64,000 bases of DNA from NCBI GenBank assembly GCA_027618835.1, contig JAQCHZ010000001.1:111642-175641 (forward strand). The letters are read 5' to 3'. This document shows positions 11,648 through 22,259 of this stretch, in pieces; position 1 is the stretch's first letter; each line of letters starts with the position of its first letter. The position numbers and the translations under genes are program-made. Origin of the DNA: Chloroflexota bacterium (GTDB taxonomy: Bacteria > Chloroflexota > Dehalococcoidia > Lucifugimonadales > Lucifugimonadaceae). The notes below the pieces were generated by a model. That model had not been told where the DNA came from. It saw only the letters and a program-made list of their open reading frames with translations, and did not search any database.

Positions 11648-12382
11648 CTAAACCCGTTTGCCGAATCGACGTTGGCGATCACTAAACGACTCAAACGCTT
11701 TGTCGATATGCTCGCCGTAAAAATCAGGCCACAGTATTTCCGACGAATAGAACTCAGCATAGGCAGTCTGCCAGAGCAAGAAATTGCTAATACGGAAGTC
11801 ACCGCCAGTGCGAATCAGCAGATCGACATCGGGCATATCGGTCGTATAGAGATATAGGGCAAATTTCGATTCATCAACGTCGTTAGCGGCAACACCATCG
11901 GCAATCATCTGCTTTGCGGCGTTGGCGATCTCGGCTCGGCCACCGTAGTCAAAGGCAATTCCCAGCGTTAGCCCGGTGTTGGTCGCAGTCGTCGTAACTG
12001 CCTGCTCAAGCTCATCTCGCAGGTCAGGTGAAATACGATCCACCCGACCTAGATGTTTGATCCGCACTCCGTTTTCGTTAAGCTGCTGCGCCTCGTGAGC
12101 AATCACAGCGATCGCTAGTGCGAGAATGCCGTTCACTTCCGATTCAGGACGATCCCAGTTTTCGGTCGAGAAGGCGTAAAGAGTCAGATATTCAACGCCT
12201 CGTTTGGCGAAATCGGCAACTACACGACGAAGGTTCTCAAACCCAGCGTTGTGACCGTCAGATACATCGAGACCCTGCGCTTCAGCCCAGCGTCCATTAC
12301 CGTCCATGATGATGGCAACGTGATGTGGGGCGGTAACGTCGGAGTTAGTGCTGTTTTTAGAAGCTTCGGGATTGGCGGTCAT
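11648..12382 (-). CDS. uppS: isoprenyl transferase (undecaprenyl diphosphate synthase)
   Basis: HHVAIIMDGNGRWAEAQGL, TLYAFSTENWDRP, DLLIRTGGDFRISNFLLWQ. Confidence 0.96.
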   Translation of the reverse strand: MTANPEASKNSTNSDVTAPHHVAIIMDGNGRWAEAQGLDVSDGHNAGFENLRRVVADFAKRGVEYLTLYAFSTENWDRPESEVNGILALAIAVIAHEAQQLNENGVRIKHLGRVDRISPDLRDELEQAVTTTATNTGLTLGIAFDYGGRAEIANAAKQMIADGVAANDVDESKFALYLYTTDMPDVDLLIRTGGDFRISNFLLWQTAYAEFYSSEILWPDFYGEHIDKAFESFSDRQRRFGKRV

Positions 12383-12466
12383 TTGCTATCAGTCTCGATC
12401 TACGTGCCAATCGACCCTAGGTCGGTCGCACGGCAATTCTCGCAGAATTTCGAATTAGAGGCAGGA

Positions 12467-13024
12467 TTAAACCTGCATGACCTCTTCAGCCTTGGCAGCT
12501 GACTCGGCTTCGATAGTTGCTACAGAATCATCAGTGAGCTTCTGGAGATCCTTCTGCGCCCTTTGGCAATCGTCTTGGGAAGCATCTCCATCTTTTTCGA
12601 TCGTTCGAATCATGTCCTGCGCGTCACGGCGTACGCTTCGTATCGAAACCTTACTCTCTTCGCCACGAGCCTTCACCGTTCGAACCAGATTGCGGCGTCG
12701 CTCTTCAGTCAGAGGAGGAAGGTTGAGACGAATAATCGCACCGTCGATGTTAGGAGAAATACTCAGATCGGAGTTTTGAATCGCCTTAGCTATGGGGTCG
12801 ATAGCATTCTTGTCCCACGGCTGAATCACGAGCAAACGTGCATCGCCAACGTTGATCTGGGCGAGCTGGTTCAACGGCATTTCGCTCCCGAAATACTCAA
12901 TCTTCAAGTTGTCGACTAAACCGGTAGCAGCGCGGCCAGTTCGCACACCTGCCATTTCCCTCTTTAGGGCATCAATGGTGTCCGACATACGCTGTTTCGC
13001 GTCGTCGAGAGTTTCATCCAGCAT
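12467..13024 (-). CDS. frr: ribosome recycling factor
   Basis: MLDETLDDAKQRMSDTIDALKREMAGVRTGRA, INVGDARLLVIQPWDKNAIDPIAKAIQNSDL. Confidence 0.96.
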   Translation of the reverse strand: MLDETLDDAKQRMSDTIDALKREMAGVRTGRAATGLVDNLKIEYFGSEMPLNQLAQINVGDARLLVIQPWDKNAIDPIAKAIQNSDLSISPNIDGAIIRLNLPPLTEERRRNLVRTVKARGEESKVSIRSVRRDAQDMIRTIEKDGDASQDDCQRAQKDLQKLTDDSVATIEAESAAKAEEVMQV

Positions 13025-13135
13025 CGCATTCCCCTGAATCAATCTTTGCGGAAGGGCTAAGCGTCCCTCTCACTATCTCAAAAATACAATCGCCCAAAAG
13101 TGATTACTACTCGCAAGCCAATACGAAACGAACGA

Positions 13136-13867
13136 TTACGAGTTAGCTTCTACTGTAATCAGCGTACCTACATGATCGCCAGACAAAATCGATGCCAGAT
13201 TTCCGGTTTTGAAAATGTCGAAAACCACAATCGGAAGCGAGTTGTCCATGCACAGCGAAAGAGCCGTGCTGTCTAACGCCTGCAATCGCTTAGAAATAGC
13301 TTCATGGTGCGAAATTCTCTCGTACTTCTTCGCCGCAGGGTTCTTAAGAGGGTCTGAATCGTAAACACCATCGACACCGTTCTTCGCCATAATCAGCGCA
13401 TCAGCGCCAATCTCCAACGCTCGCAAAGCCGCTGCAGTATCGGTAGTCATGTACGGGTTTCCGGTACCGCCGGCAAAAATCACTACACGCCCTTTTTCAA
13501 GGTGACGCATCGCACGACGACGGATGTACGGTTCGGCGACGGATGGCATGGAAATTGCGGACTGCGTTCGTACAGTAACCCCAACACGCTCAAGAGCGTC
13601 CTGCAAAGCCAGAGCGTTCATGATCGTTGCCAACATTCCAGCGAAGTCAGCAGTCGAACGATCCATACCAGTCTGCTCGTAATCAGCACCACGCCAAAAG
13701 TTACCACCACCTACGACGACACCAATTTCGGTGCCCATCTCCGCAATAGTTTTAATCTGGTGCGAAACGTACTGGAGGGTGTCGGAATCTAACCCGAACT
13801 CGCCGTCACCTTTGAACGACTCCCCTGACATTTTCAGAATCACCCTCGAATATGTCGGTTCAGTCAT
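13136..13867 (-). CDS. pyrH: UMP kinase
   Basis: [46 protein letters not shown]. Confidence 0.96.
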   Translation of the reverse strand: MTEPTYSRVILKMSGESFKGDGEFGLDSDTLQYVSHQIKTIAEMGTEIGVVVGGGNFWRGADYEQTGMDRSTADFAGMLATIMNALALQDALERVGVTVRTQSAISMPSVAEPYIRRRAMRHLEKGRVVIFAGGTGNPYMTTDTAAALRALEIGADALIMAKNGVDGVYDSDPLKNPAAKKYERISHHEAISKRLQALDSTALSLCMDNSLPIVVFDIFKTGNLASILSGDHVGTLITVEANS

Positions 13868-13926
13868 CGTTTCCACCTCTCCAGTTCCGTGCGATTCGTT
13901 CTCTTCGTCCCATTATCTGGGCTTAC

Positions 13927-13958
13927 ATAAATGCCCGACCAATTGGCCGGGCATTTAT
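13927..13958. terminator. hairpin between tsf and pyrH (terminator or attenuator)
   Basis: ATAAATGCCCG-accaattggc-CGGGCATTTAT, 11-bp perfect stem. Confidence 0.6.
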
Positions 13959-13966
13959 TCGTTCAA

Positions 13967-14467
13967 TTATCCGCCTAGCTCGAAGCGTGAGAACCGTCTT
14001 ATACGGATATTCTCACCGAGCTTACCGATGGCCTCTTTCACGAGTTCAGCAACCTTCATGCTCGAATCTCGGATGTACTCCTGTTCGAGAAGAAGTTGTT
14101 CATCTTTGACATCTTCGCCTTCAGGAACTGACTCACGATCAACGTGAATCGGGCTCATTGCAGCAATCTGCATCGCCAGGTTCCTGCCGAGCGCTTCAAA
14201 GTCTTCCGTTCGAGCCACGAAATCGGTCTCGCAATTTAGTTCGACAAGCGAACCAACACGACCGCCCGTGTGAATGTAAGAAACAACCAAACCTTCAGAG
14301 GTTTCTCGACCAGCCTTCTTAGCGGCTGATGCCAATCCCTTTTCGCTCAACAAGACTTCTGCTTTGGTGATGTCACCATCGGCTTCTTCAAGGGCTCGCT
14401 TTGAGTCCATGATGCCGGCTCCGGTCTTGTCTCGGAGCTCTTTTACTTGTGCAGCTGATACTGTCAC
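13967..14467 (-). CDS. tsf: elongation factor Ts
   Basis: [43 protein letters not shown]. Confidence 0.95.
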   Translation of the reverse strand: MTVSAAQVKELRDKTGAGIMDSKRALEEADGDITKAEVLLSEKGLASAAKKAGRETSEGLVVSYIHTGGRVGSLVELNCETDFVARTEDFEALGRNLAMQIAAMSPIHVDRESVPEGEDVKDEQLLLEQEYIRDSSMKVAELVKEAIGKLGENIRIRRFSRFELGG

Positions 14468-14559
14468 GTCTTTACCCTCGTTCGGCAACCGTCCGAAATG
14501 CTCGGAATCGGTTACCTAAATAATTTCTATTTTCTTACGACTGAAACTGACTGATTCGA

Positions 14560-15759
14560 CTACTTGGCGTCGCCAGAGTCATCAGCCTTTTTAGCAGCGG
14601 CTTTCTCAGGAGCAGCCTTTGCCTTAGCGGCAGGCTTCTTTTCGGTTTCAGCTTTAGCTTCTGGCTTAGTCTCAGGCTTTGCGGCAGTTGGTGTTGATTC
14701 TGCCTTGGCTTCTGGCTTAGTCTCAGGCTTTGCGGCAGTTGGTGTTGCTTCTGCCTTGGCAGCTGGTTTTGCAACTTCCGTCTTAGCTTCTGGCTTAGTC
14801 TCAGCATCAGCCTTAGGCTTGGCTTCTTCAACAGCAGCAGCTGGCTTCGCAGCTTCAGCAGCTTTAGCTTCAGCAGCCCTCTTAGCGTCGGCAACTTTCT
14901 TCTCTTCAGCAGCCTTGGCAGCCCGTTCAGCCGCCTTTGCCTGTGCAGCAGCTCGCTCCGCAGCTTCCTGAGCTTCAAGCTCAGCTTCGGCAGCCATTCG
15001 CTCTTCTCGAGCAAACTTAGCAGCAGCCTTACCGTTAGAAATCGCCTCAGCAATGTGCTGCGCTATCAATGTGATAGATCGAACCGAGTCATCGTTACCC
15101 GGAATGGCGAAGTCGACTTCTGTGGGGTCACAGTTCGTGTCGACAATAGCCACAATCGGGATTTTGAGTCGTCGTGCTTCGGCTACAGCGAGTTTCTCTT
15201 TTTCAATATCAACAATGAACAGAACCTGCGGTAGCTTCACCATTTCCTTGATTCCGCCGAAGAACTTGTTCAGTCGTTCTACTTCGTGCGAAAGCATGAG
15301 TGACTCACGCTTGGTCTGCGACACGACAGTGCCTTTAGCAAATGCGTCTTCCAAGAAAACCAGTCGCTCTATTCGAGGCTGAATGGTCTGGAAGTTGGTC
15401 ATCATTCCGCCCAACCAGCGCTGGTTGATGTACATCGCACCGGCTTTGTCAGCCTGTTCTTTAATAGCGCCTTGAGCCTGGGCCTTAGTCCCGACCATCA
15501 AACACTCGCCGCCCTGTCCAATAATCTTCTCTACGAAATCCTTAGCCGCTTTCAGAGAGGTGACTGTCTTGGATAGGTCGATGATGTGTGCACGCGATCG
15601 CTTAGCAAAAATGTACTTAGCCATCTTTGGGTTCCATCGCTTAGAAGGGTGACCGAAGTGCACACCAGCGACAAAAAGCGAACGCAGGTCGAGAGGCGCC
15701 AGAGTCTCCTCTTGCTCAGTTTCTACTGCAGCAACTTGCGGGGTCTCTGAAGTCGTCAA
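14560..15759 (-). CDS. rpsB: 30S ribosomal protein S2 with about 150-aa Ala/Lys/Glu/Pro-rich C-terminal extension
   Basis: LFVAGVHFGHPSKRWNPKMAKYIFAKRSRAHIIDL...QRWLGGMMTNF; tail contains tandem KPETKPEAKAE repeats. Confidence 0.96.
   Translation of the reverse strand: MTTSETPQVAAVETEQEETLAPLDLRSLFVAGVHFGHPSKRWNPKMAKYIFAKRSRAHIIDLSKTVTSLKAAKDFVEKIIGQGGECLMVGTKAQAQGAIKEQADKAGAMYINQRWLGGMMTNFQTIQPRIERLVFLEDAFAKGTVVSQTKRESLMLSHEVERLNKFFGGIKEMVKLPQVLFIVDIEKEKLAVAEARRLKIPIVAIVDTNCDPTEVDFAIPGNDDSVRSITLIAQHIAEAISNGKAAAKFAREERMAAEAELEAQEAAERAAAQAKAAERAAKAAEEKKVADAKRAAEAKAAEAAKPAAAVEEAKPKADAETKPEAKTEVAKPAAKAEATPTAAKPETKPEAKAESTPTAAKPETKPEAKAETEKKPAAKAKAAPEKAAAKKADDSGDAK
14657..14758. repeat. 51-bp tandem repeat (2 copies) inside rpsB tail
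   Basis: GCTTCTGGCTTAGTCTCAGGCTTTGCGGCAGTTGGTGTTG(A/C)TTCTGCCTTG twice in a row. Confidence 0.85.
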
Positions 15760-15775
15760 TTACTTGCCTCTACTT

Positions 15776-15850
15776 CCGGTTCAACAACTTTAGAACCGGC
15801 TTGGTATAAAAATTATCGGGACACACAAATAGACGCAGGACTTGCCTGCG
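15776..15850 (-). promoter_or_regulatory. rpsB 5' leader with two hairpins
   Basis: CCGGTTC...GAACCGG (15776-15799) and CGCAGG-acttg-CCTGCG (15834-15850) between the rpsB start and the upstream gene. Confidence 0.4.
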
Positions 15851-15940
15851 CCGAGTTATCGTGCAACGAATCGAAGTTGATTCTATCACAGCTCTAGTTC
15901 AAATCCAGACCCTAATTCTGGGTCAATTCATAACTAATCA

Positions 15941-16654
15941 CTACTCGCTGTCGAGAGACGATAACCAGCCGCGCTGAGCAGCCAATGCAGCGGCATGAGC
16001 ACGATTGTGGGTTTGAGTTTTGATAAAGATCTTAACGACGTAGTTTTTTACCGTCTGCTCCGCAAGTCCGACGATATTGCCGATGTTTTTGCTGGGTTCT
16101 CCCCGTGCGATCAATTCAAGAATTCTTATCTCATCGGGACTAAGCGGATTTTGCTCCGCATGGACCTTAATTGAATCGTCTCGAACCGCTGACAAATCAC
16201 TCAGCAAAGCTGCTGAGCCCGATCCTCTCGCAGCAATTCTTTTCAGCAGTGGGCTTCCATCGGTTTCCACAAGACTACAAATCGTGTCTTCGAGCTCGCT
16301 TGAATCCGCACCTTCGCGAACAAACGCCCACGCACCCGCACGGGCAGCCTCGATCAATGACTCATCTGAATCGTCGAGACCGATGTACAGCAATTTCGGC
16401 GGCATCTGCTCATCAAGATTTTGCAGCTGATCTACATGGGGACGCTCGTCGATCAGTCGCACATCCGATTCTGCCGCATACCCTATGCTGCCTTTAACCA
16501 CCGAAAATCTCGCATTTTTACCAAGCAGGCTCAACATGGCGTATTCAAGGTCGTTGTCCGATATGGCGAGATGCACCGTAATCCGCGGCACTTCTTGAGA
16601 AACAGTGTCTTGAGTCAGTGGGATTAGCAGCGGCTGCGTGTTATCAAGTTTCAA
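15941..16654 (-). CDS. LuxR-type HTH regulator with atypical receiver-like domain
   Basis: C-terminal LSPDEIRILELIARGEPSKNIGNIVGLAEQTVKNYVVKIFIKT HTH; N-terminal domain lacks canonical DD/D/K residues. Confidence 0.75.
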   Translation of the reverse strand: MKLDNTQPLLIPLTQDTVSQEVPRITVHLAISDNDLEYAMLSLLGKNARFSVVKGSIGYAAESDVRLIDERPHVDQLQNLDEQMPPKLLYIGLDDSDESLIEAARAGAWAFVREGADSSELEDTICSLVETDGSPLLKRIAARGSGSAALLSDLSAVRDDSIKVHAEQNPLSPDEIRILELIARGEPSKNIGNIVGLAEQTVKNYVVKIFIKTQTHNRAHAAALAAQRGWLSSLDSE

Positions 16655-16952
16655 GGCTAATTAAAGCGACCTAAAATCGTGCGAAAGAAATACCGGATAG
16701 AGGAAATTGAATTCCCGAGGCTCAAAACATCTCAGGCAATCCGAGCAATCATAGTTGGCGTATTAACCTGCAACCAGCAACCACAGTTTCGATACCCCAT
16801 TTTTAGGTGATTGGCTTTATCGTGGATCTATCTGACGCTTCGTGCATCAGAATCAATAACTCTTCGACAGTGCCGCCATCAGTGTTTCCCACACCACGGG
16901 GAAACAAAACTGCCCAAGTATCGAAACGCTTCAGGAAGGCTCTCCTCAGTAA

Positions 16953-17885
16953 ATGTCATCAGTAGGCACGGAATTTTCACAAGACCAAATCGGATTCAAA
17001 CCGAAGAACCTTCCCATTCCTGCAACCATAGCCGCGCTTGTAGCCGGCCTAGCGCTGGTTGCCGGTCTGATCGTTGGTCCCGGGGCTAACGGTTTCATCG
17101 GTGGTGCGCTGAACTATTCTTCTGATAGTGCGGGCCTAGTCGGCAACATCGGATCATTCCTGCCGCTCGGATTCGCCTTTGCTGCTGGGATGGTAGCAAC
17201 CGTGAACCCTTGTGGATTCGTGATGCTTCCTGCATTCCTGACAATGTACCTAACTGATCAGCAAGGCGATGTTGACTCAGGTGCTTCTCCCCGCGGAATG
17301 TCCCGCTCACTGCTCAAAGCTCTCTACGTAAGTGCCGCTCTTGGAGCAGGATTTGTGCTGCTGTTCGGCGGAGTCGGACTGGCAATATCTTCTGGCGCAC
17401 GATCGTTCATCGTGATCTTCCCGTGGGTAGGATTTTTCCTAGGCTTCGTCTTAGCTGGGCTTGGTGCATACCTTTTCGCAGGCGGCAAGCTCTACAACAA
17501 TCGAGCCCAGTCGGCGGCATCAAAAATCGGCACTGCCTCTGACACCAGCGTGAAGGGCTACTTCCTGTTCGGTATTTCATATGCGGTTGCATCGCTCAGC
17601 TGCACGCTCCCAATCTTTTTAGGACTGATAAGCAGCTCACTGGCGACCGGCGGAGTCGTAGAAGCCACGGGACAATTTCTAGCTTACGCACTCGGTATGA
17701 CGTTCGTTATCACGGTTCTGACGGTGGGCATCGCAGTGTTCAAAGGCGCAATGGTGAAACAGATTCGCCGAATCATGCCGTACGTCCACTCAATCTCGGC
17801 CGGTGTGCTAATCCTCGTCGGCGGGTACCTAATCTTCTACTGGCTAACCGAAGGCGAAGTATCCCGAAACTTCGGCATCGGGTAG
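16953..17885 (+). CDS. ccdA: cytochrome c biogenesis protein CcdA / DsbD-like membrane protein
   Basis: AAGMVATVNPCGFVMLPAFLTMYL motif and multi-TM pattern with second GISYAVASLSCTLPIFLG motif. Confidence 0.85.
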   Translation: MSSVGTEFSQDQIGFKPKNLPIPATIAALVAGLALVAGLIVGPGANGFIGGALNYSSDSAGLVGNIGSFLPLGFAFAAGMVATVNPCGFVMLPAFLTMYLTDQQGDVDSGASPRGMSRSLLKALYVSAALGAGFVLLFGGVGLAISSGARSFIVIFPWVGFFLGFVLAGLGAYLFAGGKLYNNRAQSAASKIGTASDTSVKGYFLFGISYAVASLSCTLPIFLGLISSSLATGGVVEATGQFLAYALGMTFVITVLTVGIAVFKGAMVKQIRRIMPYVHSISAGVLILVGGYLIFYWLTEGEVSRNFGIG

Positions 17886-18165
17886 CGAGGCTACGTTTTC
17901 CAGGTGGCAGTGCCACGTTTTTTAGCGGTTCGTTGAACGTAGGCTGAAACGCATCGACGACACGCTGGAAGAATCTACCAATTTGCTACTACTTCAAATG
18001 TCATCCTGAGCCAGTCGAAGGACGACAGGTGCTATCACCAATGCACGCTGTCATCCTGAATTCATTTCACGGATCTATCGTTCGCCCCCAACCAATGAAC
18101 CCGGCTCGACACAACCCAACCGTAGTACGATGCATTCTCGCCGCCCACCAATTGAGGAAACCAAC

Positions 18166-19020
18166 GTGCAATACCGCGACTACGGAACCACCGGCCAAAA
18201 TCTTTCGATCATCGCCTTCGCTGGCATCGTCGTAAAAGAAGAAACCACAGTAGACTCTGCACGATACGTTTCTTGGGCGATCGATCAGGGCATCAACTAC
18301 TTCGATGTCGCCCCCGGATACGGCAACGCCCAGAACATGCTTGGCCCCGCACTCGAGCAATACCGCAACGACGTATTTCTAGCATGCAAGACCAAGTTTC
18401 GAACAGGTCCCGAAGCCCGTGCCGATCTCGAAAATTCGCTAAAACTTCTTCGTACCGATCACTTTGATCTCTACCAAATGCATGCGATGACGACCGAAGA
18501 AGACCTCGAAGTGGCAACCGGACCAGGTGGTGCGCTCGAAGTCATTGCGAAAGCTCGCGACGAAGGACTCGTCAACAACGTCGGCTTCTCGGTGCATTCT
18601 GCCGAATTGGCGGTCGAGCTTATGGGTCGATTTGAGTTCGACTCCGTGCTATTTCCGGTCAATTTCACAACGTGGTTTGAGGCAGGATTCGGCCCTCAGA
18701 TCATGGACGAAGCCGAAAAACGTGGTGTCGCCCGATTGGCTTTAAAAGGTGCCGCCCATCACAATCTCAAAGATGGCGATAACCGACCTCGCGAAAAGTG
18801 CTGGTACGCCCCGATCGAAGATCGCGATCTCATGAAACTCGCACTACGCTGGACTCTGTCGCAGCCGATTTCTGCGGCAATACCACCCGGCGACCCCGAG
18901 CTGTGGCAAATGTCAGTCGAAGTCGCCCAAGACTTCACTCCAATTACGCAAGATGAAGAAGCAATACTCCGCAACGAAGCAAAAGGCCGCATGCCTTTGT
19001 TTGAGCTAGCGCACGCTTAG
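18166..19020 (+). CDS. aldo/keto reductase family protein
   Basis: YRDYGTTGQNLSIIAFAG, GINYFDVAPGYGNAQNMLGPAL, DLYQMHA. Confidence 0.88.
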   Translation: MQYRDYGTTGQNLSIIAFAGIVVKEETTVDSARYVSWAIDQGINYFDVAPGYGNAQNMLGPALEQYRNDVFLACKTKFRTGPEARADLENSLKLLRTDHFDLYQMHAMTTEEDLEVATGPGGALEVIAKARDEGLVNNVGFSVHSAELAVELMGRFEFDSVLFPVNFTTWFEAGFGPQIMDEAEKRGVARLALKGAAHHNLKDGDNRPREKCWYAPIEDRDLMKLALRWTLSQPISAAIPPGDPELWQMSVEVAQDFTPITQDEEAILRNEAKGRMPLFELAHA

Positions 19021-19236
19021 TTCACCAGTAGGAATTAAGTGTCATCCTGAGGTTCTCGAAGGACGACATCCACAGCCAGCAACGCACACTGTCATCCTGA
19101 ATTCATTTTTAGTATCTATCGTTCGTCGGCTAAAGACGGACAACGCACTCCCCGCACCAGATCCCTCAGCTGCACTCGGGAAATCGATTGGCGGCTGTCG
19201 TTTACTGAAGCCATACGCTTCCGACAGCAAACACAC

Positions 19237-19275
19237 AAAAAGCCCGCTCGCCAATAAACAGGCGAACGGGCTTTT
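19237..19275. terminator. bidirectional intrinsic terminator
   Basis: AAAAAGCCCGCTCGCC-aataaaca-GGCGAACGGGCTTTTC hairpin with flanking A/T tracts, between convergent genes. Confidence 0.85.
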
Positions 19276-19323
19276 CTTTTCAGCATCGAATTTTCGAACT
19301 GCCAGAGAACGTGGCTAAGCCAT

Positions 19324-20091
19324 CTACCCGGCGATGACTGGGTTGTGGAGCACGCCGATGTGCTCGAGCTCAACAGTCACATCGCCGCCAACGTTAATTG
19401 GTGGAGTTGTTCCCGAAGTACCAGTCCAAATCATGTCGCCTGGGTACAGAGTCACGTAAGTGCTGAGGTACGAAATCGCCTGAGCAGTAGTAAAAATCAT
19501 CTCTGACGAATGACACTTCTGCCCCTCAACACCGTTTACCAATCCACGAATTGCAACGTTCTGCGGGTCGATATCGGTAACGATGAACGGACCTGTAGGA
19601 CCGAACGTGTCGGCCGACTTGGCGCGCCACCACTGAATATCAGCATTCGCACCCGACTGCCACTCACGAGCGCTCACATCGTTACCGGCCGTGTAGCCGA
19701 AAACGTAATCGAGGGCGTCAGCTTCAGAAACCTTGCTAGCTTCCTTACCGATGATCGCAATCAGTTCCGACTCACAAACAACCAAACCTGCATCAGCAGG
19801 AAGCTTGATTGGATCGCCAGGACCAATGATCGCATTAGTGTTCTTGTAGAACGGCTGTGGTCGTGTAGGTCGGTCGGCACCAAGAAGGTGTGAACCGTAG
19901 TTCAACGCAAGGCAAAGCATTTTGCTTGGGTTGGGGTTTGGAGCGAGGATCTTAACTTCGTTCAGGTCGTGCGTTGCACCTGTCTCAGAGTAGTCCTGCC
20001 CAATTGGCGAATTAGAAATCTCTTTTACTGTGTCGCCATCGACAACACCGTAGGCAGCATCGCCGCCATTTGAAAATCGTACAAACTTCAT
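19324..20091 (-). CDS. fumarylacetoacetate hydrolase (FAH) family protein
   Basis: MLCLALNYGSHL, ESELIAIIGKEAS, YTAGNDVSAREWQ, MIWTGTSGTTPP. Confidence 0.9.
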   Translation of the reverse strand: MKFVRFSNGGDAAYGVVDGDTVKEISNSPIGQDYSETGATHDLNEVKILAPNPNPSKMLCLALNYGSHLLGADRPTRPQPFYKNTNAIIGPGDPIKLPADAGLVVCESELIAIIGKEASKVSEADALDYVFGYTAGNDVSAREWQSGANADIQWWRAKSADTFGPTGPFIVTDIDPQNVAIRGLVNGVEGQKCHSSEMIFTTAQAISYLSTYVTLYPGDMIWTGTSGTTPPINVGGDVTVELEHIGVLHNPVIAG

Positions 20092-20344
20092 ATTTTTGTT
20101 CTTTCCGGTGGCCGATTTCGATGTACGAAACCGACTCCATAGCCGCCAGCGTGCAATTATTCCGTCGTCAAATGCCGACAGACTCAATGTGTCACCGGTG
20201 GCGAGATCTGATCGTGAGCCGAAACATGTTACTCCCGTATCCGCGGTATGCTCATGTCCATTCTAAAAATCGAGCCGTCAGAATATTAAAATAAGGCGAC
20301 CGGAATAATACAACCGAGGCTTCATAACTCGTAGGAGAACAATA

Positions 20345-21937
20345 TTGTTCGATCTCATCATCAGGAACGGAACGGTAGTCGACGGTACCGGCTCAGCGCG
20401 GTTCAAGGCCGAAGTCGCAATCAAAGGAGACACCGTCGTATCGGTTGGTGAAATCCAAGGCGAAGCACTACGAGAAATCGATGCTACGGGAAAGGTCGTC
20501 ACACCCGGTTTCATCGATCTACACACCCACTCTGACAACTCGTTCCTTATCGATCCACACGCCGATTCGAAACTCACCCAAGGTGTTACGTTCGAGCTGA
20601 TGGGCAACTGTGGCATGAGCTACTGTGCGCCGCTAAACGAAAACACAATTCCCGGTTTCAAAGATCGAACCGACAACTACGATCCCGAGTTCAAGCCAAG
20701 ATGGTCGACCATGGACGGCTACTTGAGCGCACTTGAGGAATCAGGTTCGACGATAAATATCGCCGCACAAATCGGACACGGCACGGTTCGTGGAGCGGTT
20801 ATGGGCATGGAAGCCCGCATGCCAACTCCCCAGGAGCTTGAGCGAATGACCACTTTATTCGCAGAATCGCTCGACGCCGGAGCACTCGGTATGTCGACCG
20901 GACTTTGGTACGGACCCGGCTCGTACTCTCTCGCAGATGAAATAATTGCTGTCACCCAACCGGCTGCCGATCGCGGCAAGCTCTACTCATCTCACATTCG
21001 ATCCGAAGCCGACGACCTAAGCGGACTCTTTCCGGCTCATGCAGAAGCCATCGAGGTCGGTCGACGCACAGGGGCTCGAATTCAAATTTCGCACGTCAAA
21101 GCCGTCGGACCAAAATTCTGGGGGCGCGGTTACGAGTTGATCGAAGGTATGGAACGCGCACGATCTGAAGGCATCGATGTTGCTGGCGACCAGTATCCGT
21201 ACGAGTGGTCATCTACCGGTTTCTCGGGCGCAATGTTCGCTCGTTGGGCACTGGAAGGCGGACGCCAAAAGACGCTCGACCGACTCTCCGATGCCGATAC
21301 ACGAGCACAGGTGCGAGCCGACGTCACCTACTATATCAACCGCAACCACTCGGCAGAGGGCTGCGTAATCGCTAGCTTCCCGCCGGATCAATCTTTAGAA
21401 GGGCGCAGCCTGCAAGATATCGCCGATGAATGGGGCTGTGAGCCAGAAGAAGCTGCCTTACGCCTGTACGAACAATCGGAAGGATCGTACGTACTACATT
21501 CGATGGAACTCCAAGACATCGATTCGATCGCAAAGTGGCCGCTGATGTCGATCGCTTCCGACGGCTCATCCTTGCGAGACGAGGGTCCACTTTCGTCTGG
21601 CAAACCACACCCTCGAAGCTACGCGACGAATTCGATAATCATTGAACAGTTTGTTGAACAGCGCGGACTATTCACTCTTGAAGAAGCGATATTCAAAATG
21701 ACCGCCCTACCCGCTTCACGCTTGAACCTATCGAGACGAGGACAACTAGCTCCCGGCCAAATCGCCGATGTATTGATCTTCGACCCAACGAACGTAAAAC
21801 AGCACAACGATTTTGTGAACCCGCACGTCTACTCATCCGGAATGGACTACGTCTTCGTAAACGGCAAGCCAGCCCTAGAAAACGGCAAGCCAAACGGCGA
21901 ATTACCGGGCAGAGTAATGCGCAAACTAAGCGACTAG
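20345..21937 (+). CDS. N-acyl-D-amino-acid deacylase / D-aminoacylase-type amidohydrolase
   Basis: IIRNGTVVDGTG, VTPGFIDLHTHSDNSF, GALGMSTGLWYGPGSY, SHIRSEADD. Confidence 0.9.
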   Translation: MFDLIIRNGTVVDGTGSARFKAEVAIKGDTVVSVGEIQGEALREIDATGKVVTPGFIDLHTHSDNSFLIDPHADSKLTQGVTFELMGNCGMSYCAPLNENTIPGFKDRTDNYDPEFKPRWSTMDGYLSALEESGSTINIAAQIGHGTVRGAVMGMEARMPTPQELERMTTLFAESLDAGALGMSTGLWYGPGSYSLADEIIAVTQPAADRGKLYSSHIRSEADDLSGLFPAHAEAIEVGRRTGARIQISHVKAVGPKFWGRGYELIEGMERARSEGIDVAGDQYPYEWSSTGFSGAMFARWALEGGRQKTLDRLSDADTRAQVRADVTYYINRNHSAEGCVIASFPPDQSLEGRSLQDIADEWGCEPEEAALRLYEQSEGSYVLHSMELQDIDSIAKWPLMSIASDGSSLRDEGPLSSGKPHPRSYATNSIIIEQFVEQRGLFTLEEAIFKMTALPASRLNLSRRGQLAPGQIADVLIFDPTNVKQHNDFVNPHVYSSGMDYVFVNGKPALENGKPNGELPGRVMRKLSD

Positions 21938-22058
21938 TATCGTCGCTCGGCAACGGTTTTGAATTTCATCCTGCGCTTAATTCTCCACGATGCCCAGGAT
22001 GAACCCCGTCGAAGGACGACAGGCAAGCGCTCAAATTTACGACAGGCTCACATCAAAT

Positions 22059-22139
22059 CCCCCCTCCTTCGGGAGGGAGTTAGAGTGAGGGTAGAATGCA
22101 GCGAGCTACCAAGTCGTTCGACGACGCCCGCGACTAACG
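22059..22139 (+). repeat. structured intergenic element copy e1 (module B hairpin + module A hairpin)
   Basis: CCCTCC-ttcg-GGAGGG ... AATGCAGCGAGCTACCAA GTCGT-tcg-ACGAC GCCCGCGACTAACG. Confidence 0.7.
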
Positions 22140-22187
22140 CCATATTGCAACGAACGAACAAAAAACACCACAGCCCCCCCCCAACCA

Positions 22188-22252
22188 GTCCCCCTTCTTT
22201 CGGGAAGGGTAGATTGCAGCTAACGACCAAGCCATCATATGACGCCCGGAGT
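22188..22252 (+). repeat. structured intergenic element copy e2
   Basis: CCCTTC-ttt(c)-GGGAAGGG ... ATTGCAGCTAACGACCAA GCCAT-cat-ATGAC GCCCGGAGTAATAACG. Confidence 0.65.
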
Positions 22253-22259
22253 AATAACG

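Noticed and set aside
14564-14971. 135-aa plus-strand ORF rich in Ala/Ser opposite rpsB
   Set aside because: Antisense shadow of the low-complexity rpsB tail; no independent coding evidence.
22059-22252. CRISPR array
   Set aside because: Repeats are few, diverged, of mixed orientation and without regular spacers; no cas genes in the window.
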